Shown here piece after piece: positions 36,277-44,382 of a DNA stretch of 64,000 nucleotides. The stretch is taken from positions 1 to 64,000 of the forward strand of contig DAOUJS010000066.1 of the NCBI GenBank assembly GCA_034422355.1, given 5' to 3'. Within the stretch, counting starts at the first letter, position 1; each line of letters begins with the position of its first letter. A program made the position numbers and the translations under genes. Below the pieces are notes generated by a model, which was given only the letters and a program-made list of their open reading frames with translations, searched no databases and was not told the origin of the DNA. This stretch comes from CATOSP01 sp034422355. Lineage in GTDB: Bacteria > Chloroflexota > Dehalococcoidia > Lucifugimonadales > UBA3495.

Positions 36277-37521
36277 ATGTCCGTACTGTCTGAACAGGAC
36301 CCGAAAGTGGCGCGGGCCATCGAACAGGAGAACAAGCGCCAGCGCGACTGCATAGTGCTGATCGCATCCGAAAACTACGCCAGCAAGGCCGTTCTGGAAG
36401 CCCAGACAGGCCTGATGAACAACAAGTACGCCGAGGGCTATCCGGGCCGGCGATACTACGGCGGCTGTGAGTATGTGGACGTGGTGGAGCGGCTGGCCAT
36501 CGAGCGGGCGCAGCAGATTTTCGGAGCAGAGCACGCCAACGTCCAGCCCCACAGCGGGGCGCAGGCCAACATGGCCGCCTACTTCGCCCTGCTGGAGCCC
36601 GGGGACAAGGTGATGGGGATGCGCCTGGACCACGGCGGCCACCTGACCCACGGCGCAAGCGTGAATTTCTCCGGCAAGCTGTACGAGTTCATTCCCTACG
36701 GGGTCAACCCGGATACCGAGACCATTGACTACGAGGAGGTGGCGAGGCTGGCCGAGGAACATCGCCCCAAGCTGATAGTCACCGGATGCAGTTCCTACCC
36801 GCGGGTCATAGACTTCGCGCGGTTCAGGGAGGTCGCCGACGGGGTGGGGGCGAGCCTGATGGTGGACATGGCCCACATCGCCGGGCTGGTGGCGGGCGGG
36901 GCACACCCGTCGCCCCTGCCCCATGCCCAGGTGGTGACATCCACAACCCAGAAGAGCCTGCGTGGTCCGAGAGGCGGGTTCATCCTGTCCAACAACGACC
37001 TGGCGCGGGGCATCGACTTCGGGGTGTTCCCGTTCACCCAGGGCGGGCCGTTCATGCACGTCATCGCGGCCAAGGCCGTCTGTTTCGGCGAAGCCATGGG
37101 GCCGGAATTCGCCCGGTATGCCGACCAGGTGGTGGCCAACTGCCGGGCGCTGGCCCAGGAACTCTCAGAAGCCGGGATGCGCCTGGTCTCCAACGGCACG
37201 GACAACCACCTGGTGCTTGTGGACCTGACTCCCCTGGGCATCACCGGGCAGCAGGCGGAAACGGCGCTGGAAAAGGTCAACATCGTCGTCAACAAGAACG
37301 CAATCCCATTCGACCCGAAGCCGCCCCGGGTGACCAGCGGGCTGCGCCTCGGAACCCCCGCCATCACCAGCCGGGGGTTCGATGAGGGCGACGCCCGGGA
37401 GACGGCGCGGCTCATCGTCAAGTCCCTCTCCAACCTGGAAGATGAAGCGGTGCAACGCGAGGTTACAGAAGAGGTCGGGGCGCTGGTATCCCGTTTCCCT
37501 GCGCCCGGACTCGACATGTAG
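36277..37521 (+). CDS. glyA: Serine hydroxymethyltransferase
   Basis: A PLP enzyme interconverting serine and glycine with tetrahydrofolate. The 414-residue length is standard. It has the IASENYASKAVLEAQ start, YAEGYPGRRYYGG, HSGAQAN, the VDMAHIAGLVAGG loop and the PLP lysine K226 in TTQKSLRGPRGG. The residue before the lysine is Gln rather than the near-invariant His (E. coli H228). GVFPFTQGGPFMH likewise deviates from the usual GLQGGP. An AAGGAGG site fixes ATG 36277. Folding and most active-site residues look intact. Confidence 0.95.
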   Translation: MSVLSEQDPKVARAIEQENKRQRDCIVLIASENYASKAVLEAQTGLMNNKYAEGYPGRRYYGGCEYVDVVERLAIERAQQIFGAEHANVQPHSGAQANMAAYFALLEPGDKVMGMRLDHGGHLTHGASVNFSGKLYEFIPYGVNPDTETIDYEEVARLAEEHRPKLIVTGCSSYPRVIDFARFREVADGVGASLMVDMAHIAGLVAGGAHPSPLPHAQVVTSTTQKSLRGPRGGFILSNNDLARGIDFGVFPFTQGGPFMHVIAAKAVCFGEAMGPEFARYADQVVANCRALAQELSEAGMRLVSNGTDNHLVLVDLTPLGITGQQAETALEKVNIVVNKNAIPFDPKPPRVTSGLRLGTPAITSRGFDEGDARETARLIVKSLSNLEDEAVQREVTEEVGALVSRFPAPGLDM

Positions 37522-37551
37522 TTGAGGCTCGCAATCGCCGGATGCTATAAT
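37522..37551 (+). promoter_or_regulatory. Promoter of rpsF-ssb-rpsR
   Basis: TTGAGG (37522-37527), 18-base spacer, perfect TATAAT (37546-37551), about 52 bases before the rpsF start. The -35 begins directly after the glyA stop. Confidence 0.65.
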
Positions 37552-37602
37552 CTCACTGACCGTTCCCTGCAATCATTCGTCTGATCATTGAGGAGCCACC
37601 CA

Positions 37603-38106
37603 TTGCGCCATTACGAACTCGTCGTAGTCCTCAGCCCGATGCTGAACCAGGAACAGTCGTCCGCCGCCTGGGGACGCATCAAGGACTACGTCGGCAACCA
37701 GGGCGGCGACATCACCCACGAGGAGACCTGGGGCACCCGCAGGCTCGCTTATGCCATCAAGAAGGGACAGCACCACTTCCTGGAAGGCAGCTACTACCTG
37801 ACCCGGTTCAGCGTCGAGACCCCGTTTAACGAGGCGCTGCTGACCTTCCTGCGGCTGGATGAGCAGGTGCTCCGCTCCCTGGTGACGGTCACCGACCCGC
37901 CCGGGGCCACCCCGCAGCCCACTCCCCTGGCGCGGGTTGCCGCACCGGCAGAGACTCCCGAACCGGCTCCGGCCGCCGCTGAAGAAGCCGCGGCCGCCGC
38001 CGCGCCCGCGGAACCCGCCGCGGCGGTCGCCGTAGCTGAAGCCCCACCGGCCACGGCGGAAGAGCCGGCCGCAGAGAACGCCGGGGGCGAAGAGACCCAG
38101 GCCTGA
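37603..38106 (+). CDS. rpsF: 30S ribosomal protein S6 with Ala/Pro/Glu-rich C-terminal extension
   Basis: The first 95 residues are normal S6 (RHYELVVVLSPML, GTRRLAYAIKKGQHHFLEGSYYL, LRSLVTVTD) that binds S18 and 16S rRNA in the platform. A further 65-70 residues, almost wholly Ala, Pro, Glu and Thr, make an acidic disordered tail. I use TTG 37603 with GAGGAG 8 bases upstream, giving the family N terminus, rather than TTG 37588. The tail may be exposed on the 30S surface. Confidence 0.94.
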   Translation: MRHYELVVVLSPMLNQEQSSAAWGRIKDYVGNQGGDITHEETWGTRRLAYAIKKGQHHFLEGSYYLTRFSVETPFNEALLTFLRLDEQVLRSLVTVTDPPGATPQPTPLARVAAPAETPEPAPAAAEEAAAAAAPAEPAAAVAVAEAPPATAEEPAAENAGGEETQA

Positions 38107-38119
38107 AGAGAGGGCTGAG

Positions 38120-38545
38120 TTGAACAAGATCATAGTCATCGGCAACCTTGGCCGGGACCCCGAGATGCGCTACCTGCCCAACGGCCAGAGCGTCACCGAC
38201 TTCAGCATTGCCTCAAACCGCAGGTACACCACCGCCAGCGGAGAGCAGCGCGAGGAAACCGAATGGTTTCGAGTCAGTGCTTTCGGAAGGCTCGCAGAGA
38301 TCTGCAACCAATACTTGGCCAGAGGGCGCCAGGTCTACGTGGAAGGCCGCCTTCGGAGCCGGACGTACCAGGACCGGAACGGCGAAACCAGGGTTTCTCT
38401 AGATGTGAACGCAACCGAAGTGCATTTCCTCGGCGGCCGCGGCGACGGGATGGAGCAGGGTGGAGCCTACGATTCCGGGGGCTACGGCGGCGGAGGCGCA
38501 AGAGAAGACTACGGCAACGACGACGTGGACGACCTCCCATTCTAG
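38120..38545 (+). CDS. ssb: Single-stranded DNA-binding protein
   Basis: A 141-residue SSB with one OB-fold: NKIIVIGNLGRDPEMRYLPNG, ETEWFRVSAFGRLAE, YLARGRQVYVEGRLRSRTY. A Gly-rich linker follows and an acidic C-terminal tip, DDVDDLPF, that recruits replication and repair partners. The TTG start at 38120 lies 13 bases after rpsF. The conserved rpsF-ssb-rpsR order places it in this ribosomal operon. Confidence 0.96.
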   Translation: MNKIIVIGNLGRDPEMRYLPNGQSVTDFSIASNRRYTTASGEQREETEWFRVSAFGRLAEICNQYLARGRQVYVEGRLRSRTYQDRNGETRVSLDVNATEVHFLGGRGDGMEQGGAYDSGGYGGGGAREDYGNDDVDDLPF

Positions 38546-38578
38546 CCTCGCCCAATCACCCAAGGGGACAGTAATAAT

Positions 38579-38914
38579 ATGACCACTCCCGCAGCAGCGC
38601 CAGCGCCACGCCCGCCACAGGGCGGAAGACCGCCCGGACGCCCGCCCGGAAGGGGGGGGCGGCCCCGGGGCAGGTACGCCCCCCGGCGGAAGGTGTGTTC
38701 CTTCTGCGTCGAACACGTGAAGCTCATCGACTACAAGGATGTGGAAAGGATCCGGCGGTACATCTCCGACCGGGCCAAGATCGAGCCGCGACGCCGGACC
38801 GGGGTCTGCGCCAAGCACCAGAGGGCGCTGCGCCTGGCGATCCAGCGCGCCCGGCACCTGGCGCTGGTGCCCTTCGTGCCTTTCGTACCATCCATGAACC
38901 GGCTGCGCCGGTGA
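38579..38914 (+). CDS. rpsR: 30S ribosomal protein S18 with Pro/Gly/Arg-rich N-terminal extension
   Basis: An 111-residue S18. The core (about 36-111) carries the C+ zinc-site residues CSFC (40-43) and CAKH (77-80), the IDYKDVERIRRYISDRAKIEPRR helix and RALRLAIQRARHLALVPF. The first 35 residues are an extension of Pro, Gly, Ala and Arg, positively charged and probably disordered. Third gene of the S6-SSB-S18 operon; the rplI gene that commonly follows is not here. Confidence 0.95.
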   Translation: MTTPAAAPAPRPPQGGRPPGRPPGRGGRPRGRYAPRRKVCSFCVEHVKLIDYKDVERIRRYISDRAKIEPRRRTGVCAKHQRALRLAIQRARHLALVPFVPFVPSMNRLRR

Positions 38915-39019
38915 GACTGGCAAGAGCCGGCTGTAACGGCCAAGCGGCGGCCCAACAACCGTCAACTGGTCCGTACAGCGGTCTCCTGTTTCGTCTCCTG
39001 TTTCATTAGAGGCGCGACG

Positions 39020-40168
39020 ATGGCTTTTCCCTGGAACCGCAGCACCGGAGCCGAGCAGGTAGCGCCGGCAGAGGGGCGCCGGCGCTCCCGGCGTCGGCGC
39101 GCCCGCCAGAGGGAGACGCGGAACGAACCCGCAAGGCTGAACCGTGAGCGCAGGCACCAGCGGGCCGCTTTTGCCGTTGGGATATTCCTGCTGCTCGTGG
39201 TCTTCGGAGTAGTCAGCTTCGGGTACTACCAGGAGTTCTACAAGCCGCCCAGGGTATGGGCGGGAAGTGTGCGGAACGTCGAATTCACGATGGGAGACCT
39301 GGTGCAGCGCATACGGGTGTTGCAGGGAATCAGGGGTCAGGTGGACCTGAGCATCGTGCCTTTCGAGTATCTGAGCAACCTGCTTGATGCCGAAGTGCTG
39401 CGTCAAGCCGCGCCGGGGCTGGGCATCCATATCACCGACGAAGACATAGATAATGCCCTGAAGGAACAGTTCTATCCCACCGCTCCGGCCGGGCAGAACG
39501 TCGACCCCGGACAACTTGACGAGGAGTTCAGGAACAGCTACCAGATTTTCCTGGCCCGGACGGGCCTGTCCGACGACGATTACCGGCGTATCGTTGCGGA
39601 GCAACTCGAGCTCCAGTACCTGCGCGCGATCATGGACGCGGGAATCGATGAGCCCCAGGAGCAGGTCGAGGTCCAGTGGATACGGCTTGAGGTCGATTCC
39701 GGTGTTGACGCCAGCGAGGTCAGAGCGCGGCTGGACACCGAGGACTTCGCCAAGGTGGCGTCGGAAGTGGCAGTTCCGGCGAACTTCGCCAACTCCAGGG
39801 GCTACGTCGGCTGGGTGCCGCGCAAAGCCTTCCCGGCCCTTGACCACCTGCTGTTCGGGGACGAGGAGAAGGGAACGGAACGGCTGAAGCCGGGGGAGGT
39901 TGGAAAGCGGCCGGAGTTCAGCCAGGACGGCATCTACATCGTTGGGGTCATCTCCGGTCCGGAAGAGCAGGAAATCTCGCCCATCATGCGCGCCAAGTTG
40001 AGCCTGGAACTGGTGAAGGAGTGGCAGGCCCAGCAGCAATTGGCCGGGGCCGAGGGCGGCTGGCTCAGGATGAACTTCAACAGCAAGTGGTACGAGTGGG
40101 TGGCGGACCAGGTCCACCTGAGCGCTTCCAGGGCAGACCTGGGCCAGGGCGGTCCCCAGGGGAGGTAG
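39020..40168 (+). CDS. Membrane-anchored SurA-like peptidyl-prolyl isomerase/foldase
   Basis: A 382-residue protein. Residues 1-48 are cytoplasmic and very Arg-rich, followed by a single transmembrane helix (about 49-70, AFAVGIFLLLVVFGVVSFGYY). A SurA N-terminal-type helical chaperone region follows (about 85-200), then a parvulin-like segment (VEVQWIRLEVDSG, SRGYVGWVPRKAFPALDHLLF, DGIYIVGVISG). It probably helps fold exported proteins on the outer face of the membrane. The parvulin domain is divergent, so isomerase activity is not certain. Confidence 0.83.
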   Translation: MAFPWNRSTGAEQVAPAEGRRRSRRRRARQRETRNEPARLNRERRHQRAAFAVGIFLLLVVFGVVSFGYYQEFYKPPRVWAGSVRNVEFTMGDLVQRIRVLQGIRGQVDLSIVPFEYLSNLLDAEVLRQAAPGLGIHITDEDIDNALKEQFYPTAPAGQNVDPGQLDEEFRNSYQIFLARTGLSDDDYRRIVAEQLELQYLRAIMDAGIDEPQEQVEVQWIRLEVDSGVDASEVRARLDTEDFAKVASEVAVPANFANSRGYVGWVPRKAFPALDHLLFGDEEKGTERLKPGEVGKRPEFSQDGIYIVGVISGPEEQEISPIMRAKLSLELVKEWQAQQQLAGAEGGWLRMNFNSKWYEWVADQVHLSASRADLGQGGPQGR

Positions 40169-40177
40169 ATCGGATAC

Positions 40178-41500
40178 GTGAGTGAGCCTGCGGAAATTGG
40201 CATTGGGCTTATGGGCCTGGGGGTAGTGGGCGGCGGTGTCGCGGCCGCGCTGCTGGACCCCGATTCCGACATATCGCGCAAGGTCGGGCGGCCGGTCACG
40301 CTGCGACGGGTCCTGGTCAGGGACGGAGCCAAGGAACGGAGCCCGTCAATACCGCAGGAATTGCTGACCACCAACCCCGAGGACATCCTCGACGACCCCG
40401 GCATCCACATTGTCGCCGAAGTCATTGGCGGGGACCAGCCCGCCACCCGCTACCTCAAGGATGCGCTGTCAAGCGGCAAGAACGTGGTCACGGCCAACAA
40501 GGAGGCGGTGGCCAAACACGGGCCGGAGTTGATGTCCCTGGCCCGGCGGAACCAGGCAAGTCTGCTCTTCGAGGCGAGTGTCGGCGGTGGCATCCCCATC
40601 GTCGGCTGCTTGATGAACCAGCTCCTCGCCAACGACATTCGCTCCATCCGCGGCATCATCAACGGCACCACCAACTTCATCCTCACTCGCATGGCCCAAG
40701 ACCACTCCAGCTTCGACCAAGCCCTATCGGAAGCCCAGGCGCGCGGCTACGCCGAAGCCGACCCGACCAACGACGTGGAAGGCATCGACGCCGGGTACAA
40801 GCTCTCGATCCTGGCCTCCCTTGCCTACCACTGCCGCTTTCAACCGGAAGACATATACCGGCAGGGTATATCGTCCCTTGAAGCCAACGACTTCCGGTAT
40901 GCGGGCGAATTGGGCTACGCGATCAAACCTCTCGCAATAGCCTCGTTCACTGCGGGGGCAGTCTGCGCCAGGGTGCATCCGGCATTGGTGCCATTGGACC
41001 ATATGCTGGCCAAGGTGGACGGGGCGTACAATGCCGTGGAGGTCGAGGGGAGCCTGTGCGGGAACGTCCTGTTCCACGGCATGGGCGCTGGCAGATTCCC
41101 CACCGCAAGCGCAGTAGTCGGCGACGTAATTGAAGTGGCGCGGTCAATCGTTGGCGGGCCGGTGAACCCGTCAACCGCCATCGCATGGCCGGAGGCCGGG
41201 ACCGATGGAGCTGCCCCGGTGGATACGGCGCTTGTGGACAGCCTTACTTGCAAGTATTACCTGCGGCTGACAGTGGCCGACCGGCCCGGCGTACTGGCCC
41301 AGATCGCGCGAGTCCTGGGCGACGGCAATATCAGCATCGCCTCGGTGATCCAGAAAGACAGCGACCCGGAGCAGCAGACCGCCGAGATCGTCATTACCAC
41401 TCATCCCGCCCTGGAATCATCGGTCCAGAAATCCCTGGAGCAGGTGGGCGGACTCGACGTGGTCAGGTCGGTCAACAACCTGCTCCGGATCGAGGAATAG
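40178..41500 (+). CDS. hom: Homoserine dehydrogenase
   Basis: Reduces aspartate semialdehyde to homoserine for Thr and Met synthesis. The 440-residue protein has an N-terminal NAD(P) motif GLGVVGGGVAAAL, a catalytic domain with TANKEAVAKHGPEL, GGGIPIVGCLMNQL, INGTTNFILTRM and DPTNDVEGIDAGYKL, and a C-terminal ACT domain (YYLRLTVADRPGVLAQIARVL) for feedback control, probably by threonine. It starts with GTG 40178. It is followed by thrC; thrB, which would complete the path, is not in the window. Confidence 0.96.
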   Translation: MSEPAEIGIGLMGLGVVGGGVAAALLDPDSDISRKVGRPVTLRRVLVRDGAKERSPSIPQELLTTNPEDILDDPGIHIVAEVIGGDQPATRYLKDALSSGKNVVTANKEAVAKHGPELMSLARRNQASLLFEASVGGGIPIVGCLMNQLLANDIRSIRGIINGTTNFILTRMAQDHSSFDQALSEAQARGYAEADPTNDVEGIDAGYKLSILASLAYHCRFQPEDIYRQGISSLEANDFRYAGELGYAIKPLAIASFTAGAVCARVHPALVPLDHMLAKVDGAYNAVEVEGSLCGNVLFHGMGAGRFPTASAVVGDVIEVARSIVGGPVNPSTAIAWPEAGTDGAAPVDTALVDSLTCKYYLRLTVADRPGVLAQIARVLGDGNISIASVIQKDSDPEQQTAEIVITTHPALESSVQKSLEQVGGLDVVRSVNNLLRIEE

Positions 41501-41567
41501 AGGCGGCGCGGAGAATGGCCGGGCAAAAGGCAGACCGGACCGGACCGCCACGTACTTGGAGAAGCTG

Positions 41568-42656
41568 ATGGGCGTTGGAGTCTTGCACGCATACCCGGAC
41601 TTCCTGCCCGTGACGCCGGATACCCCGTTGATTTCCATGGGGGAGGGCGATACGCCGCTGGTGCGGTCCCGGAGGCTGGGCGCGACCATCGGCTGCGATG
41701 AGCTGTACTTCAAGCTGGAGGGCTGCAATCCCACGGGTTCGTTCAAGGACCGCGGGATGGTGGTGGCGATGGCGAAGGCGCTGGAGGAGGGGAGCAGGGC
41801 GGTGATGTGCGCCTCTACCGGCAACACCAGCGCGGCGGCAGCGGCCTACAGCGCTTACTGCGACCTCCCGTCTTTCGTGCTCATCCCCAAGGGTGAGGTT
41901 GCGATGGGGAAGCTGGCCCAGGCCATGGCATACGGGGCCCGCATCCTGATGGTCAAAGGCAATTTCGACTCCGCCCTCAACCTGGCCAGGGACTTCACGG
42001 AGACTCACCCCGTGACCCTGGTGAACTCCCTCAACCCCCACAGGTTGGAGGGTCAGAAGACGGCCGCCTTTGAGATAGTGGACACGCTGGGCGGGTCTCC
42101 GGACTACCTGTTTATACCGGTCGGGAACGCGGGCAACATCACCGCCTACTGGAGGGGGTTCAAGGAATACCAGGCCGCAGGCCGGAGCGAGGTGCTGCCT
42201 GCCATGATGGGGTTCCAGGCAGAGGGCGCGGCGCCGATAGTCCGGGGAGCGCCGGTGGCCAACCCCCAGACCATCGCGTCGGCCATACGCATCGGGAACC
42301 CGGCAAGTTGGGACGGCGCAATCGAGGCGCGGGACAGTTCCGGCGGCGTCATAGACATGGTAAGCGACGACGAGATCCTGGACGCTTACCGGCTTCTGGC
42401 CTCCAGGGAGGGCATATTCTGCGAGCCGGCTTCGGCGGTGTCTTTTGCGGGACTGGCCAAGATGCACCGGAACGGGTTGAATTTATCCGGGCGCAGGGTG
42501 GTATGCGTCCTCACCGGGACAGGGTTGAAAGACCCCGACCTGGCGGTGCGGAGCGTGTCCAACCAGGCGACCGAAGTGGAGCCAAGCATTGAGGCTATCG
42601 AGGCGCTGACTCTGAGGGCCGGGTCCTCCACGGACATGCCGGTCGGCACCCTGTGA
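41568..42656 (+). CDS. thrC: Threonine synthase
   Basis: A PLP enzyme converting O-phosphohomoserine to threonine. At 362 residues it is the short type. It shows MGEGDTPLVRSRRLG, the PLP lysine in NPTGSFKDRGMVVAM, the pyridine-ring loop ASTGNTSAAAAAYSAY and the phosphate-binding PVGNAGNITAYWRG. I start at ATG 41568, with GGAGA 6 bases upstream, although TTG 41556 is also open. It lies 67 bases after hom and 7 bases before the apparent folE start, so the three genes are likely cotranscribed. Confidence 0.95.
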   Translation: MGVGVLHAYPDFLPVTPDTPLISMGEGDTPLVRSRRLGATIGCDELYFKLEGCNPTGSFKDRGMVVAMAKALEEGSRAVMCASTGNTSAAAAAYSAYCDLPSFVLIPKGEVAMGKLAQAMAYGARILMVKGNFDSALNLARDFTETHPVTLVNSLNPHRLEGQKTAAFEIVDTLGGSPDYLFIPVGNAGNITAYWRGFKEYQAAGRSEVLPAMMGFQAEGAAPIVRGAPVANPQTIASAIRIGNPASWDGAIEARDSSGGVIDMVSDDEILDAYRLLASREGIFCEPASAVSFAGLAKMHRNGLNLSGRRVVCVLTGTGLKDPDLAVRSVSNQATEVEPSIEAIEALTLRAGSSTDMPVGTL

Positions 42657-42663
42657 CGGGCCC

Positions 42664-43268
42664 ATGTCCTCAGACGTCAAGTCGCGCGTAAGAGAAGGCG
42701 ACTCATCTTTAACCACCGGCTGATTGAACAGTCCATATCGGGCCTGCTGGAGGCAATCGGCGAAGACCCGGCGCGGGAGGGCCTCGAGGCAACCCCCGGG
42801 CGCGTTGCACGGATGTACGGGGAGTTGCTTTCCGGCACCGGGATTGACCCGGCGTCCGAGATTGACACGGTGTTCGAGGCCGATCATCAGGACCCGGTCC
42901 TTCTGGACAACATCCCCTTCCACTCGATATGTGAGCACCACATCCTGCCCTTCTTCGGCGCCGCCCGGATGGCGTACATACCCAACGGGAAGATCGCCGG
43001 AGTCAGCAAGCTGGCGCGGGCGCTGGACGTGGCAGCCCGCAGGCTCCAGGTGCAGGAGCGTCTCACCGGGCAGGTGGCGGATGCCATTGTACGGGCGCTG
43101 GACCCGGACGGAGTGGCGGTGGAACTGGTGGCAGAGCACATGTGCATGGCCATGCGCGGTGTGCAGAAGCCCGGCAGCCGGGTCACCACGACGGCGGTGC
43201 GGGGCCGGTTCGAGAGCAGCGGGGTAAGCCGGGAAGAATTATTGGCGCTGCTGCGACTGAGAACGTAG
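42664..43268 (+). CDS. folE: GTP cyclohydrolase I with apparent 5' frameshift
   Basis: Converts GTP to dihydroneopterin triphosphate, the first step of folate synthesis. The downstream frame gives a nearly complete protein: LIEQSISGLLEAIGEDPAREG, TPGRVARMY, then zinc/catalytic CEHHILPFFG and the second catalytic Cys in EHMCMAMRGV. That frame has no ATG, GTG or TTG before ATG 42813, which would remove about 45 conserved N-terminal residues. An ATG at 42664 starts MSSDVKSRVREGDSSL in another frame that stops at 42721. A -1 shift at about 42706-42713 (TCTTTAACC) joins them perfectly. It could be a sequencing indel, a real mutation or non-canonical initiation. Confidence 0.8.
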
Positions 43269-43329
43269 TCCCATGCCAACATGCTGGCTGGGGAGCGGCG
43301 TACAGGTCCGTCCCCGGAGGAGGTAGTCA

Positions 43330-44382
43330 ATGGTCCCGTCCCCCCTCACGTCGTTCCAGGAGATAGAGTCCGAATGGGAAGGGGTGCTGTCTTCCTGCGC
43401 TGTGAACACCCTGTTTCTGACTCCCCAGTGGCAGCAGGTGTGGTGGGACACGTTTGGGAGCGGCAAAGAGATGGCGGGGTTTTACCTGCGTTCCCCGGAG
43501 GGCGTGGCAGCCGTAGCGTCGCTTACCCAGAGCGGGGACACTCTGGCCCTGCTGGGAAGTCAGGAAACCGTAGACTACAACGATTTCATGGTCCGTCCCG
43601 GATATGAAGCGCCGTTCTTTGACACCCTGCTGGGGCGGTTGGACGAGCAGGACTGGGGCACGCTGCGCCTGGACTCGCTGATCGAAACTTCCCCGACCCT
43701 GACATACTTCCCGGACCTGGCGCGGGAACGGGGATACTCGGTGCAGGTGGAGCAGGAAGACACTTCCTCCGGCATCGAGTTGCCGGCCACCTGGGACGAA
43801 TACCTCTCCAGTCTTTCCAAGAAGAACCGCCATGAATTGCGGCGTAAGTTCCGGCGGCTGGAGGCGCTGCCCAACTGGCGTTGGTACTGCATCGCAGACC
43901 AGGAAGAGGTTGATGCCCGGCTGCCTGACTTCATCTCGCTGATGCGGATGAGCCGGCAGGAAAAGAGCGAGTACATGACCGGGGACAGGGAGAGCTTCTT
44001 CCACCGGATAACGTCGCGCATGGCCCAGTTGGGCGTCCTGCGGCTGTACTTCCTGGAGATAGACGGCCAGGCCGTGGCCACCAGCCTTTGCTTCGACTAC
44101 GCCTCATCCCGCCTTCTCTACAACAGCGGGTACAACCCTGAGTTCGGCTACTACAGCGTTGGCCTGCTGCTGAACGCCCTGTGCCTCCGAAGCGCCATTG
44201 AAGAAGGCGGCGGAAGCGGGGTGGCGGCGGGATATAAACGTGAAGAAGGAGGAGGAAGCGGGGCAGCGGCCGGATATAAACGCATATCCTACTTCGACTT
44301 CCTCCGGGGGGCGGAGTCCTACAAGCACCACCTCGGCGGGAGTCCCCGCAACCTTTACCAGATGGTAGTGACGCGAGCGTGA
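43330..44382 (+). CDS. GNAT/FemAB-like acyltransferase (CelD/BioF2 type) with internal repeat insertion
   Basis: A 350-residue protein of the Acetyltransf_6 group: N-terminal NTLFLTPQWQQVWWDTF, central KKNRHELRRKFRRLE (about 163-177) and C-terminal FLEIDGQAVATSLCFDY and YFDFLRGAESYKHHLGG. Members transfer acyl groups in cell-envelope or polysaccharide assembly. Between A-I-E-E and Y-F-D-F-L-R-G, normally only a few residues apart, two 14-residue copies of EEGGGSGxAAGYKR (291-318) are inserted by a DNA duplication. GGAGGAGGT precedes the ATG. Its TGA overlaps the glycosyltransferase GTG, so they are translationally coupled. Confidence 0.85.
   Translation: MVPSPLTSFQEIESEWEGVLSSCAVNTLFLTPQWQQVWWDTFGSGKEMAGFYLRSPEGVAAVASLTQSGDTLALLGSQETVDYNDFMVRPGYEAPFFDTLLGRLDEQDWGTLRLDSLIETSPTLTYFPDLARERGYSVQVEQEDTSSGIELPATWDEYLSSLSKKNRHELRRKFRRLEALPNWRWYCIADQEEVDARLPDFISLMRMSRQEKSEYMTGDRESFFHRITSRMAQLGVLRLYFLEIDGQAVATSLCFDYASSRLLYNSGYNPEFGYYSVGLLLNALCLRSAIEEGGGSGVAAGYKREEGGGSGAAAGYKRISYFDFLRGAESYKHHLGGSPRNLYQMVVTRA
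44200..44283 (+). repeat. Two tandem 42-bp in-frame repeats inside the acyltransferase gene
   Basis: Copies at 44200-44241 and 44242-44283 differ at only a few third positions and encode the 14-residue unit twice. The period is a multiple of three, so the reading frame is kept. A third, shorter copy lies at 44387-44418. Confidence 0.9.

Noticed and set aside
42703..42713. Programmed -1 frameshift in folE
   Set aside because: The sequence is T-TTA-ACC, not a full X-XXY-YYZ heptamer, and no stem-loop downstream was evident; an indel is more likely. Kept only as a finding.
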